A DNA stretch of 64,000 bases from NCBI RefSeq assembly GCF_000701685.1, contig NZ_JNJO01000008.1:1-64000 (forward strand). Reading direction: 5' to 3'. This document shows positions 47,227 to 55,969 of this stretch, piece by piece. The DNA comes from Gemella sanguinis ATCC 700632 (GTDB taxonomy: Bacteria > Bacillota > Bacilli > Staphylococcales > Gemellaceae). The notes under the pieces were generated by a model, which did no database searches, was not told the DNA's origin, and saw only the letters and a list, made by a program, of their open reading frames with translations. Numbering within the stretch: position 1 is the stretch's first letter; every line of letters begins with the position of its first letter. The translations under genes and the position numbers were made by a program.

Positions 47227-47807
47227 AGATTTACTTAATGTTGTAGACTATGGATGAGGAGCTATGGATGACTAATAAGGTGTTGTAACGGGTTGCTTGC
47301 AAGTAATAAGAGGAGTGAATATAGGTTTAGGTGTGGGAAGGTATCTATAATATAAAATCTCAAGTTTAGATAAATGATATAATTTCAAAATGTTATACTT
47401 AAAATAGTATTGTAGACTTAATGATTACAATGATATTATTGTTTAATCATATAGTTATATGTTTTAGTTTAATGATTACAGTATGCTTTTCTGTAATAAA
47501 TATCTTATTGTGATACTTCAGGGTAATTTTTATCCAAAAGAAAGTAATTAAGAAAATGAATAGTAGTATTTCAAGAAATAAGAGTTATTTCAGCACTTAT
47601 TTCTTTATTTGCTTAAGCTGATTGAGGAAGTAAAGCTTCCGAAACAATAACAAACACCCTTTTTAGAGGTGGTTATTTTTTACTGTTACTTCGCTAGAAA
47701 TAGGCTATAATATTAAAAAAATAAAGAAAAGTATATAGAGGGACGGGATTATAATAAGGGAGTTTTTGATAAACAGAGTACAAGAGATAAAGGGGGTATG
47801 AAACAAA
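47227..47807. other. Decayed region with a duplicated promoter segment
   Basis: No intact gene. One frame at about 47232-47343 is interrupted by stops but spells GVVTGCLQV and RGVNIGLGVGRYL, a bacteriocin-like composition. Another near 47421 begins MITMILLFNHIVICFSLMIT and stops after about 30 codons. The right part (47601-47714) is a copy of the segment upstream of tadA (48063-48162), with a GGAAG/CTTCC hairpin and TATAAT at 47706-47711. Confidence 0.45.
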
Positions 47808-48056
47808 ATGGTAACTATAGTAAGTAATCTAGTTTTCATACTATATATATTATGTAGTTTAATAAGTATTGTATTAAATTTAATAAACTATAAGCTAATA
47901 CAGAGAAATAGCTTTGTTGACAGTATTTTAATTTATATGATATTGACGCATGTAGGGATTAATATTGATAATATATATAGAAAAATATTAGTGCTATTTG
48001 TGATGTTATTAGTACTGATTAAGGATGTTAGATTCATTAAATCTTTAAAGAAATAA
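47808..48056 (+). CDS. Small membrane protein, possible immunity protein
   Basis: 82 residues, three hydrophobic helices (4-28, 37-50, 59-75) and a basic C-terminus. GGGGG precedes the ATG. It follows the first copy of the duplicated promoter element. Unrecognised family; the setting suggests bacteriocin immunity, as in Blp-type loci, but this is inference. Confidence 0.55.
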   Translation: MVTIVSNLVFILYILCSLISIVLNLINYKLIQRNSFVDSILIYMILTHVGINIDNIYRKILVLFVMLLVLIKDVRFIKSLKK

Positions 48057-48062
48057 GAGCTG

Positions 48063-48162
48063 TTTCTTTATTTACTTAAGCTGATTGAGGAAGCAACGCT
48101 TCCGAAACGTTTTAGAGGCAGTTATTTTTACTGTTTCTACGTAGGAAATATGCTATAATATT
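48063..48162 (+). repeat. Second copy of a ~100-base promoter-bearing repeat (first copy 47601-47714)
   Basis: Both copies share TTCTTTATTT, CTTAAGCTGATTGAGGAAG, the small hairpin (GGAAGC-AAC-GCTTCC here), CTTCCGAAAC, TTTTAGAGG, TTATTTTTTACTGTT and GCTATAATATT. Each precedes a gene, so the element carries a promoter (-10 at 48154-48159). Confidence 0.7.
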
Positions 48163-48201
48163 GTAGAACTTAGAGAAAATATTACTGGAAGGTGTTATAA
48201 G

Positions 48202-48669
48202 TTGAAAGAGCATAGTTATTATATGGAGTTAGCGTTAGAAGAAGCGCGGAGAGCGTATGAAAAAGGTGAAGTTCCTATTGGAGCGGTATTAGTAGTGGAT
48301 GGAGAAGTGGTTGCACGTGGGCACAATACACGTGAGGAAACTCAACAAGCTCTGAATCATGCAGAAATGATTGCGATAAAAAAAGCGTGTGAAAAGCAAG
48401 GGTTTTGGCGTTTGGACAATAGTTATTTATATACTACTATAGAGCCATGCGTTATGTGCAGTGGGGCAATAGTTCAAGCTCGTGTAGAAAATGTAATCTA
48501 CGGAGCGAAAGATCCAAAATACGGCTGTTGTGGTAGTTGTATGGATTTGGTTTCTAATAATAAATTTAATCACCAAGCAACAGTTGTAGCGGGTGTACTA
48601 GAAGATGAATGTTCAATGTTAATGAAAAGTTTTTTCAAAGAACTTAGAGAAAGTAAAAAGAAAAAATGA
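48202..48669 (+). CDS. tadA: tRNA-specific adenosine deaminase TadA
   Basis: 155 residues; deaminates the wobble adenosine of tRNA-Arg to inosine. Zinc and catalytic sites NHAEMIAI and PCVMCSGAIVQARVENV are present, and the N-terminal YMELALEEARRAYEKGEVPI is typical. Begins with TTG at 48202, preceded by GGAAGGTG at 7 bases, since no nearby ATG preserves the conserved start. The usual neighbours (SRP RNA, dnaX) do not follow. Confidence 0.95.
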   Translation: MKEHSYYMELALEEARRAYEKGEVPIGAVLVVDGEVVARGHNTREETQQALNHAEMIAIKKACEKQGFWRLDNSYLYTTIEPCVMCSGAIVQARVENVIYGAKDPKYGCCGSCMDLVSNNKFNHQATVVAGVLEDECSMLMKSFFKELRESKKKK

Positions 48670-48753
48670 GTTGTCTATACAAATATATTATTATAATTTA
48701 ATATGAGTTACTTTTAAAAATTTAAAAAATAAAAAACAAAAATAAATAACTAT

Positions 48754-48803
48754 AATGACGATAGATTTAAATAAAAAAACTAGATCGTCATTTTTATTTT
48801 ATA
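48754..48803 (+). terminator. Terminator downstream of tadA
   Basis: AATGACGAT / ATCGTCATT stem with an A-rich loop, followed by TTTATTTTAT. Confidence 0.7.
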
Positions 48804-48812
48804 TACTTAATA

Positions 48813-48826
48813 ATCAAGCGTTTACA
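48813..48826 (-). promoter_or_regulatory. Cre-like operator upstream of rlmA
   Basis: On the minus strand TGTAAACGCTTGAT matches the CcpA site consensus TGWAARCGYTWNCW at 13 of 14 positions. It lies in the 280-base spacer between tadA and rlmA; which gene it serves is unclear. Confidence 0.45.
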
Positions 48827-48951
48827 AAGATTATCAAAATGCATAGTGCTAATCTAAAAAAAATGAAAAAAATTCTTTTTAATAAAGATGTTATCGCTAT
48901 CATTATTGTTAAAAATTTGATACAATATAGCTAGGAAGTAGAGGTTATTTC

Positions 48952-49767
48952 ATGAAAATAGAAAATGTAGTGAAAAAGTTTGATAAAAATGATATTTATC
49001 TTTGCCCGAAATGTGCAACAGAAGCTAAAATAGAAGGAATAAGTTTAATCTGTGTTGATAACCATAGATATGATTTTTCTAAAAAAGGACATATTCATTT
49101 AATAAATAATTATAAACCAACAAAGTATAGTGAAGAACTATTTGAAGCGCGTAGCATCATATTTAACAATGGATTTTATAAAAAAGTATTAGAAGTACTA
49201 GAAAGTTTGATAGAGAAGTATGCGCAAAATAGAGTTTTAGATATTGGGTGTGGAGAAGGCTATTATATTAGAAAACTAAAAGAAAAGTTTCCTGATAAGT
49301 ATTTCTATGGTCTGGATAATAGTAAAGATGCCATAGAACTTGCGGTAAAGGAGGATAAAAAAAATCCTTATATGATAGCGAATCTATCAAATTTGCCATT
49401 TAGAGATAATAGTGTTTCGTGTATTCTGAATATTTTAACTCCGGCTAATTACACAGAGTTTTTTAGAGTTCTTGGAAAAGATGGATATTTGATAAAAGTT
49501 ATTCCAAACGCAGAGTATTTAAAGGAAATACGTTCTATTACAGCTGCTAAGGAGTATAAAAATGATGATACTATTTCGCTAATTGAAGAAAATTGCGAAG
49601 TAGTGGAACGTGTTAATGTGAAAGAGACGTATGTATTAGATTCATATTTGGCGGAAAACTTTTTAAAGATGACACCACTAACATTTTCGAAACAAATATT
49701 AGAAAGTGATATTCAAAAATTAAAAGAAATAACTATAGATTTAGAGATTATAGTATGTAAAAAATAA
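48952..49767 (+). CDS. rlmA: 23S rRNA (guanine-N1) methyltransferase RlmA
   Basis: 271 residues. N-terminal zinc ribbon (LCPKC...LICVDNHRYD), linker SKKGHIHLINNYKPTKYSEE, then an S-adenosylmethionine domain with VLDIGCGEGYYIRKLKE and LSNLPFRDNSVSCILNIL. RlmA enzymes methylate G745 or G748 in helix 35 of 23S rRNA; the Gram-positive form (RlmAII/TlrB type) usually acts on G748 and affects macrolide response. Monocistronic or with the small gene that follows. Confidence 0.92.
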   Translation: MKIENVVKKFDKNDIYLCPKCATEAKIEGISLICVDNHRYDFSKKGHIHLINNYKPTKYSEELFEARSIIFNNGFYKKVLEVLESLIEKYAQNRVLDIGCGEGYYIRKLKEKFPDKYFYGLDNSKDAIELAVKEDKKNPYMIANLSNLPFRDNSVSCILNILTPANYTEFFRVLGKDGYLIKVIPNAEYLKEIRSITAAKEYKNDDTISLIEENCEVVERVNVKETYVLDSYLAENFLKMTPLTFSKQILESDIQKLKEITIDLEIIVCKK

Positions 49768-49809
49768 ATAATAATTATGTTTTCTAATCAATGAAAGGGG
49801 GATATTACA

Positions 49810-50088
49810 ATGAATGCTAATTGTTATGATCGCGTAGTGGAGGTAAAAAAATACATAAAAAAACCGTGGCCAATGAATTCTTTGAATTTTTCACTTAAAG
49901 AAGATATGTATCTTATGAGGGAAGCAAGTATTCGTCAGACTCATTATTATCTATGTCAAAAAGATGGGAAAACGTATCTAATAGATAGTGATAACCACAA
50001 AGATGAAATATCAGGGATAAATTTAAATAAGTTTGTTGAAATAGAGATAGATGATGCTATTTATAGAAAGTATAGAGTACTTAAGTAA
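49810..50088 (+). CDS. Hypothetical small protein
   Basis: 92 residues, soluble, basic N-terminus (VVEVKKYIKKPWPMNSLNFS) and beta-rich rest (YYLCQKDGKTYLIDSDNHKD). Strong AAAGGGGG ribosome site. Not recognised; it lies between rlmA and the competence genes and may be co-transcribed. Confidence 0.75.
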   Translation: MNANCYDRVVEVKKYIKKPWPMNSLNFSLKEDMYLMREASIRQTHYYLCQKDGKTYLIDSDNHKDEISGINLNKFVEIEIDDAIYRKYRVLK

Positions 50089-50167
50089 AATGATAATTTA
50101 ATAGATTTTAATACGAATGACGTGCAGTAGTTCTAGTAATGAGGTGCTAGAGAAAAAGGTGAGAATC

Positions 50168-51214
50168 ATGTATGTAGCGTATGATGATAATAATAAAGTA
50201 TGTAATGCATTGGATACTGATATTGAAAAAGCAAATAAATACCATTGTCCAGTTTGTGGAGAAAAGGTTATTTTTAAAAAAGGTGTGAAGATACAATCGC
50301 ATTTTGCTCATGTTAAAAATTGTTCATGTGATTATGAGACTTATAAAAAAGAAAGTAAAGAACATTTAGAGGCGAAAAAGGATTTGTATAACCACTTTAG
50401 AAGTATGTATAAAAACGTTGAAGTTGAGCATGTTTTCAAAGTAGGAGAAGGAAATATTCAAATAGCTGATGTTTTTATTAGGGATAAGAATATTGCTTTT
50501 GAATATCAACGCTCGGTAATTCCGTTAGAGCTCATTAAGCAACGAACCATAGGATACGAAAAAGCAGGAATAAAACTTATTTGGCTAATAGATACAAATA
50601 AATTCATAAAAGAGTTGAAAAGCTATGATGGTATAAGTTATATAAGGTATGCTCCTTTCGTGGATAATTTTTTGAATTATTATAAAGGGAAAGTGTTCTT
50701 CTATGGTTGGGATAGTGAGAATAAGAGTTTTGAATTATATCAACTCTGGGCACATAATCTGAAAAAGAGAAATGCCGTTTGTATCAAAACAACTGTTAGT
50801 TTAGATAAATTTGATATTCCATTGGATTTAAGATTATCGGAGAAGGATTTGACTTCTAAATTATATCCATCAGATATTGAAAACTATGTTTATGAACAAA
50901 TTAAATATGATAAAACGGTAAAGAACAAAGTATTAAGTATGTTTTATAATCAAAGAATAGAGTTAAGCAACATTCCAGAGATTATAGGGGTTAATATGTT
51001 GGAACAAATATTGATAAATACTCCTTTAATTTACTGGCAGGGATTGATGTATCGATTCTACAAAGAGGGTAAAACATACACAGAGCTTATTCGTATTATG
51101 AGAAATATTATTGAGATAAAAGATAGTATCTACATTGATAATAAACAGGAAAATGAGATATTTATAAAGGTATTTGATAATTATTATAATTTGCTTATCG
51201 CAAATGAAGATTAA
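50168..51214 (+). CDS. coiA: Competence protein CoiA-like
   Basis: 348 residues. N-terminal zinc-finger region YHCPVCGEKVIFKKG followed by SHFAH, then the CoiA nuclease-like domain with SKEHLEAKKDLYNHF and IADVFIRDKNIAFEYQRS (PD-(D/E)xK-like E-x-Q). In streptococci CoiA is a late competence protein needed for recombination of incoming DNA. ATG 50168 is favoured by AAAAGGTGAG just upstream; the frame from 50117 has none. Followed by dprA after 11 bases. Confidence 0.9.
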   Translation: MYVAYDDNNKVCNALDTDIEKANKYHCPVCGEKVIFKKGVKIQSHFAHVKNCSCDYETYKKESKEHLEAKKDLYNHFRSMYKNVEVEHVFKVGEGNIQIADVFIRDKNIAFEYQRSVIPLELIKQRTIGYEKAGIKLIWLIDTNKFIKELKSYDGISYIRYAPFVDNFLNYYKGKVFFYGWDSENKSFELYQLWAHNLKKRNAVCIKTTVSLDKFDIPLDLRLSEKDLTSKLYPSDIENYVYEQIKYDKTVKNKVLSMFYNQRIELSNIPEIIGVNMLEQILINTPLIYWQGLMYRFYKEGKTYTELIRIMRNIIEIKDSIYIDNKQENEIFIKVFDNYYNLLIANED

Positions 51215-51225
51215 GGGAGACTGTT

Positions 51226-52116
51226 ATGGGGGAGTATTATGGGATGTTAACGGACATCGAAAAAAGAATTATCCTCTCATTAGTTGCGATAGAAAAAGTT
51301 ACGACTTTGAAATTGCATAAAATGTTTGAGGAGTTGGGGAGTATAGAGATGGTTTTAGAGCTATCTGTTCAAGAATTTGAGAAATTTTTTGGTGACAGTG
51401 GTGAAGAGATTCATAAAAAATTAAAATACAATTTGGATTTTAATTTTGAGGAGTATTTTAAATTTTATAGTGTAAATTATATATTTTGCGATGATATTTA
51501 TTATCCGAAAGAGTTGTTTAGGTTGTACGATTATCCTTTTGTAATTTTTTATAGAGGGAATAAAGAGTTGTTGTTATTTAAACGTAAAATGTCGATTGTG
51601 GGCAGTAGAAACAATACGGAGTATTCGGAAGAAGCTCTAGAATCTATTGTACCGCATCTACTAAAGAATTATTTTTTAATAGTTAGTGGTCTTGCCTATG
51701 GTGTGGATAGTTTAGCTCATGAAGGTGCTATAAAAAATGGAGGATTTACTATAGGGGTTATTGCTCATGGTCACAATATAATATATCCGGAAAAAAGCAG
51801 ATATCTCTATAAAGAATTAGAGAAAAGACATTTAATTATATCGGAATATGTGCCAACATCGCCAATAAGAAAATATAAATTCTTGGAGAGAAATAGGTTA
51901 GTTGCGGGGTTAACGAGTTCGTTGTTAGTTACAGAAGCGGCTAAAAAGAGTGGTACATCTAGGACGGTAGATTTTGCTTTGGATTTAGGTAATAATGTAT
52001 TTTGCCTTCCAGGGAAGTTTGGAGCAAAAATGAGTTGGGCCATGAATGAATATATTAGAGAGGGGGCGATACTGGTAAATAAATTAGAGGATTTTGGTGA
52101 AGAATTAGGATTTTAG
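51226..52116 (+). CDS. dprA: DNA-processing protein DprA
   Basis: 296 residues; loads RecA on incoming single-stranded DNA during natural transformation. Rossmann-like core with IVGSRNNTEYSEEALE, VSGLAYGVDSLAHEGAI, GVIAHGHNIIYPEKSRYLY, EYVPTSPIRKYKFLERNRLV and SRTVDFALDLGNNVFCLPG. Follows coiA, so transformation genes are paired here. Somewhat short; the C-terminal winged-helix part of longer homologues is missing. Confidence 0.95.
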   Translation: MGEYYGMLTDIEKRIILSLVAIEKVTTLKLHKMFEELGSIEMVLELSVQEFEKFFGDSGEEIHKKLKYNLDFNFEEYFKFYSVNYIFCDDIYYPKELFRLYDYPFVIFYRGNKELLLFKRKMSIVGSRNNTEYSEEALESIVPHLLKNYFLIVSGLAYGVDSLAHEGAIKNGGFTIGVIAHGHNIIYPEKSRYLYKELEKRHLIISEYVPTSPIRKYKFLERNRLVAGLTSSLLVTEAAKKSGTSRTVDFALDLGNNVFCLPGKFGAKMSWAMNEYIREGAILVNKLEDFGEELGF

Positions 52117-52142
52117 TATAGATATTTGAGAGGATGATTATT

Positions 52143-52817
52143 ATGACAGATATCTTATTTATTAATCCACTAGGTTGGGATAGATATATTTGGACGAGAG
52201 TTCTGGAAAATATGCCAAACCAAACCTTTGATTTTATTGAATTTACAGAAGAGAGTTTTAAATCTATATCAAAAAAAGAAATTGAGACGGTACTGTTAAA
52301 TAAAATGACTAAGGTTAAAAGAGGCGGATATATTATTAGTGCTTCTTATGGAACGGTTGTTTTGCTTAATGGGTTGGAAATTTTTGGCGAATACCTTAAT
52401 GAGGTCAATTTGATAGTAATTGAGGGGTTAGAGCCGATACCTCCTAAATCAGTGTTAAAAACATATTTTGAACCGGAGATAAAGTTCGCTAGTAAAGAAG
52501 AATATCTATCAAAGACACTTAGTGAAGAAGAAAAGCAAGATAAGTTTTTAGTGGAGTTACTCCTAAGAAAACTGAGAAAAAGAGGTAGTGAATATGTGAT
52601 TAGTCCATCAGCAGAGTTAGAGTATGATTACTTATCTCTGTATGCAGGAATAGATAATTTAGGGTTGTTAAAAAAATGTAGAGAAGTATTTAATAGAGTT
52701 ACGATTTTCTCTTATTTTAAATTAATACCTGCAAATTACATACAAATAGAGGAAGAAGATCATCTCCTTATGGTTACAAAGCCTGAGATGATAGTAAAAG
52801 TAATATTAGGGAAATAA
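52143..52817 (+). CDS. Alpha/beta hydrolase-like protein of unknown function
   Basis: 224 residues. INPLGWDRYIWTRVLENMP and an SASYGTVVLLNG segment (GxSxG-like with Ser-Ala-Ser-Tyr-Gly) resemble a shortened alpha/beta hydrolase, and EEDHLLMVTKPEMI near the end supplies a possible catalytic His. The first Gly of the nucleophile elbow is replaced, so activity is doubtful. Starts 26 bases after dprA; ATG 52143 has GAGAGGATG at proper spacing. Confidence 0.65.
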   Translation: MTDILFINPLGWDRYIWTRVLENMPNQTFDFIEFTEESFKSISKKEIETVLLNKMTKVKRGGYIISASYGTVVLLNGLEIFGEYLNEVNLIVIEGLEPIPPKSVLKTYFEPEIKFASKEEYLSKTLSEEEKQDKFLVELLLRKLRKRGSEYVISPSAELEYDYLSLYAGIDNLGLLKKCREVFNRVTIFSYFKLIPANYIQIEEEDHLLMVTKPEMIVKVILGK

Positions 52818-52819
52818 TA

Positions 52820-52936
52820 ATGCAAGATTGGTTAAATAACAAAGTTAAAAAATCTAGAAAAATAATATCGAGTAATCCAAGGAGGTATTGTGGTGGTATT
52901 AAAATTTTTCTAGGAAATGAATATAATATAAAATGA
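52820..52936 (+). CDS. Short open frame after the hydrolase-like gene
   Basis: 38 codons from ATG 52820 to TGA 52934-52936, starting 2 bases after the previous stop (MQDWLNNKVKKSRKIISSNP). Very basic. It may be a real small peptide translated by coupling, or a remnant; no family recognised. Confidence 0.3.
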   Translation: MQDWLNNKVKKSRKIISSNPRRYCGGIKIFLGNEYNIK

Positions 52937-52972
52937 AGAGTAGCTGATAATAAAGTTCTTGGCTGCTCTTTT
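52934..52972 (+). terminator. Terminator of the coiA-dprA unit
   Basis: AAGAGTAGC / GGCTGCTCTT imperfect stem followed by TTT-rich sequence. Confidence 0.65.
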
Positions 52973-53066
52973 TATATTAAGTTAATATAGTTGATATAAG
53001 GTATCAATTATAGTATAATTGTACAGCTAAAAGATTAGAAAATTAATTTAGGAGATTGAGTAAACA

Positions 53067-53681
53067 ATGAGAGATTTTTTTGATGTAATTAGAAATAGAA
53101 GATCGGTAAAATACTATGATGAGAGTGTTAAAATTCCTCGTGAGGAAATTTTAGAAATGTTGGATGAAGCAAATATTGCTCCGTCATCGTGTAACTTTCA
53201 ACCATGGAGATATATAGTGGTTGACACGCCAGAAGGTAAAGAAAAGTTAGGTAAAGCAAACTTTAATAAAACACAAAATGATACTTCATCAGCGATGATT
53301 ATATTATTAGGTGATTTAAGTTACTTTGATAAATTTGATGAAATCTATGGTTCTGCAGTAGAAGAAGGTCATATGACAGAAGAAGTAAAAGAAAAATTCA
53401 GAACGGGTCTTGAGGGAATGATAGAGGCTACAACTCATGAGACGAAACGTGAATTAGTTTATTTCGATTGTGGAATTTGGACTATGCAATTTGCGAATAT
53501 CGTTCATGCGAAAGGTTATGATTCTAATATAATTGGTGGATTTGATAGAAAGAAAGTTTCTGAGTTATTCGAGCTTGATGAATCATTAATGCCTGTAATG
53601 TTAATAGCTATAGGAAAGAAAGAAAAAGATGCAAGACCTTCTACTAGAATGGGAGCTAAAGATTTAGTAACTTTTGAGTAG
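53067..53681 (+). CDS. Nitroreductase family protein
   Basis: 204 residues of the FMN-dependent nitroreductase fold: FFDVIRNRRSVKYYDESV (FMN phosphate contact), APSSCNFQPWRYIVVD and the C-terminal IGGFDRKKVSELFELDESLM with ALGKKEKD-like IAIGKKEKDARPS. Substrates range from quinones to nitro compounds; none can be assigned. Monocistronic, GGAG ribosome site. Confidence 0.88.
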   Translation: MRDFFDVIRNRRSVKYYDESVKIPREEILEMLDEANIAPSSCNFQPWRYIVVDTPEGKEKLGKANFNKTQNDTSSAMIILLGDLSYFDKFDEIYGSAVEEGHMTEEVKEKFRTGLEGMIEATTHETKRELVYFDCGIWTMQFANIVHAKGYDSNIIGGFDRKKVSELFELDESLMPVMLIAIGKKEKDARPSTRMGAKDLVTFE

Positions 53682-53796
53682 TTTCTACGTTGGGAATCTT
53701 GCCTAAAAATAAGGTAAATTTTACTAGCATATTACTTTAAAAAATATTGTTTAGGGTTTAAAATAGGTAATATATGTATAGATGAGGAGAATGTCA

Positions 53797-54462
53797 GTGA
53801 AAAAACTAGAAGCGGTAATTTTTGATTTTGATGGAACTATTGTAGATACTGAAAAAGTTTATTATGAGAATATGAGAGACCTAACTGAAGAAGTCTTAGG
53901 TGCTAAATTGGATAAAATGGATTACATAGAGAATGTCTCAGGTACAAATGAAGAGACTAGTAGAAGGTATTATAATAAACGATTTGGTATGTCTGATGAA
54001 GATTATGATAAATTCGAAGAGGAAATTACTAGACGTATATTTGAAAATTATCATAGTGCGCCTGTATTGCCAGGAATTGCAGAAGTTATGGAATATTTAC
54101 ATGAGATAGGTGTAAAAATGGCTGTAGCATCAAATGGTAAAGAGGAGCATATTCGAACAGGTTTAAAGAGAAAAGGTTTTGAAAAATATATCGGAGCAAT
54201 TGCTACTAGAGAAGAGGTAGAAAACCCGAAACCAGCATCTGATGTATATTTATTGGCAGCTAATAAATTAGGTGTTAATATTGAAAATTCAATTGCTATT
54301 GAAGATTCTAAACCTGGAGCAATAGGTGCTAGTAAATCAGGTGCAACATTAATTTTGCAGACTAATGATATTACTAAACATATGGATTTTAGTGGAGTTC
54401 AGTACGCTTATAAAGATGTAGATTTATTAGAAACAATAAAAGATGTAGTAGAAAATAAATAA
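53797..54462 (+). CDS. HAD-superfamily hydrolase (beta-phosphoglucomutase-like)
   Basis: 221 residues. Motif I FDFDGTIVDTE (nucleophile Asp), cap domain of the helical C1 type, motif II AVASNGKEEH, and motif III/IV NPKPASDVYLLAANKLG with IEDSKPGAIGASKSG. The pattern is that of small phosphatases and phosphoglucomutases. GTG 53797 is preferred because GAGGAG is 8 bases upstream; ATG 53782 or 53791 overlap that site. Confidence 0.88.
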   Translation: MKKLEAVIFDFDGTIVDTEKVYYENMRDLTEEVLGAKLDKMDYIENVSGTNEETSRRYYNKRFGMSDEDYDKFEEEITRRIFENYHSAPVLPGIAEVMEYLHEIGVKMAVASNGKEEHIRTGLKRKGFEKYIGAIATREEVENPKPASDVYLLAANKLGVNIENSIAIEDSKPGAIGASKSGATLILQTNDITKHMDFSGVQYAYKDVDLLETIKDVVENK

Positions 54463-54503
54463 TATAGAAGAATTTTTAAAAAATAATAAATGGGGGTATT
54501 AAA

Positions 54504-54893
54504 ATGTACACATCAAACTTAAAAATAAAAGAAGGTTTTACTGCTAATGCAACAACACCATTAGGTGGAAGTTATACAATGAGAATAGAAGAAGAATTCG
54601 ATGGACCTATGGAAATCTTCACTGTTGCTTATAATGGGTGTATTAGTATGTGTGCAAAAGGATATTTTGTTAGAGCTTATGGTTTAAAAGATTTAGCTGT
54701 GGAAACAGAGCTAAAAGTAGACTACGATAATAAAAATATTGTAGCAAATGTCTATGTGGATAGAACAGAAGAAGAACTAAGCTCAAAAGATAGAGAGGGA
54801 GTACTAGAAAATATCAAATTAAGATGTAAAGTTTCTCATTTATTATCTGATGAATTAGATATTCAATATAATATACTACCTTTGAAAAAATAA
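54504..54893 (+). CDS. OsmC/Ohr-like peroxiredoxin family protein
   Basis: 129 residues with the OsmC fold: GGSYTMRIEEEFDGPMEIFT, then the first cysteine region AYNGCISMCAKGYF and a second cysteine in LRCKVSHLLSDEL. OsmC/Ohr proteins reduce organic peroxides using two cysteines; here the first region has two Cys. Upstream of a metallo-hydrolase and downstream of a HAD protein. Ribosome site GGGGG. Confidence 0.8.
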   Translation: MYTSNLKIKEGFTANATTPLGGSYTMRIEEEFDGPMEIFTVAYNGCISMCAKGYFVRAYGLKDLAVETELKVDYDNKNIVANVYVDRTEEELSSKDREGVLENIKLRCKVSHLLSDELDIQYNILPLKK

Positions 54894-54934
54894 AAGCTAA
54901 GATAAGTGTGCTCGTGAAAAGTCAAGGAGGTATT

Positions 54935-55684
54935 ATGTCTATTTTATTTACTTATTGTGGGGTTGCGTGTGGAGTCATCTCTATAGATAATAAATTTTAT
55001 ATCGGTATTGATCCTGATTTATCTCCTAAAGGAAGTCTAGTCCAGTTTAAAGGGTTCGTATCTAAAAAGCAAACTGATGTTAATAATGACAGCGAGCTTC
55101 TTAATAAAGTTGACCTATGGTTAATAACTCATGGTCATCAAGATCATTTAGATGATGTAGGAAGAAGTTACCTAAATGGTAAAACTGTAATTTCAACTAA
55201 TAAAAAAATTACAGAAGGATTGTCAGTTTTAAATAATATGGTTTTAAAATGGGGCGAAGAACAAATATTTTCAGTTGAAGAATATCAAATTATTATTAAA
55301 GCAGTACCTGCATATCATGCAAGTAATTATATTATGCAAAAGATAGTTGGAAAAGTTAATGGTTATCAAATAACAATCAAAAGCCCTTTGCTAACTAAGG
55401 TAATTTACTTCACGGGTGATACAGTTCTGTATTCTGAGTTAACGAAGAATATTCCGCAAAATATAGATGTTATTTTTGCTAACCTAGGTGCAGTAAAATC
55501 TGGTTCATTTGGTGGACCTTTTACAATGGATTTGGGAATGTTAAAACAAATGGATAGTCTGCTTCAGCCTAAGAATGTTTATCCGCTGCACATTGAAGAT
55601 TATAGTCATTACAAAACGACTCGAAAAGAAGTTGAAGCAGCAGGATATAAAGTTTTGGTAGCAGGAGATAGTATTTCGATATAA
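54935..55684 (+). CDS. Metallo-beta-lactamase-fold hydrolase (UlaG-like)
   Basis: 249 residues. The metal motif LITHGHQDHLDD (HxHxDH), a later His in PAYHASNY, FTGDTVL (Asp) and PLHIEDYSHY (His) complete a binuclear site. Typical of UlaG-like lactonases or similar hydrolases; substrate unknown. ATG 54935 has AAGGAGG just upstream, so the longer GTG frame from 54908 is rejected. Confidence 0.88.
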   Translation: MSILFTYCGVACGVISIDNKFYIGIDPDLSPKGSLVQFKGFVSKKQTDVNNDSELLNKVDLWLITHGHQDHLDDVGRSYLNGKTVISTNKKITEGLSVLNNMVLKWGEEQIFSVEEYQIIIKAVPAYHASNYIMQKIVGKVNGYQITIKSPLLTKVIYFTGDTVLYSELTKNIPQNIDVIFANLGAVKSGSFGGPFTMDLGMLKQMDSLLQPKNVYPLHIEDYSHYKTTRKEVEAAGYKVLVAGDSISI

Positions 55685-55719
55685 TATATTACCTTTGGAA
55701 AAATAATTTTTTTGAAAAA

Positions 55720-55752
55720 ACTTAGAATAATTATTCTAGGTTTTTTCTTATT
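55720..55752 (+). terminator. Terminator of the metallo-hydrolase gene
   Basis: CTTAGAATAA / TTATTCTAGG stem with T6. Confidence 0.75.
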
Positions 55753-55929
55753 GTTTCTGGAAAATAATTAATAGACAATAAGGGGAAATTTCAAAATATA
55801 AAAAGTGATAATTGAATTTTTTCTTCTATATAATATAGGACAAAATGAGAGATCGAAAATTCTAAAAACTATAGTTGAAAAATGGAAAACATATTCATAA
55901 ATTTTTTTGAATTTTTTTCGTTAAATCAC

Positions 55930-55958
55930 TTGCAATTAATGGTTTTTCCATGTATAAT
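55930..55958 (+). promoter_or_regulatory. Main promoter of the S10-spc ribosomal operon
   Basis: TTGCAA (55930-55935) and TATAAT (55953-55958) with a 17-base spacer, 145 bases before rpsJ. Confidence 0.8.
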
Positions 55959-55969
55959 AATGAATGTTG

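Noticed and set aside
48670-48951. SRP RNA gene expected downstream of tadA
   Set aside because: The sequence is AT-rich with only a terminator hairpin; the conserved GGAA/GNAR loop region of SRP RNA is not visible.
53680-53700. Recurring TTTCTACGT word (also near 45772 and 48137)
   Set aside because: Flanking bases do not align among the three places, so a shared element is not supported.
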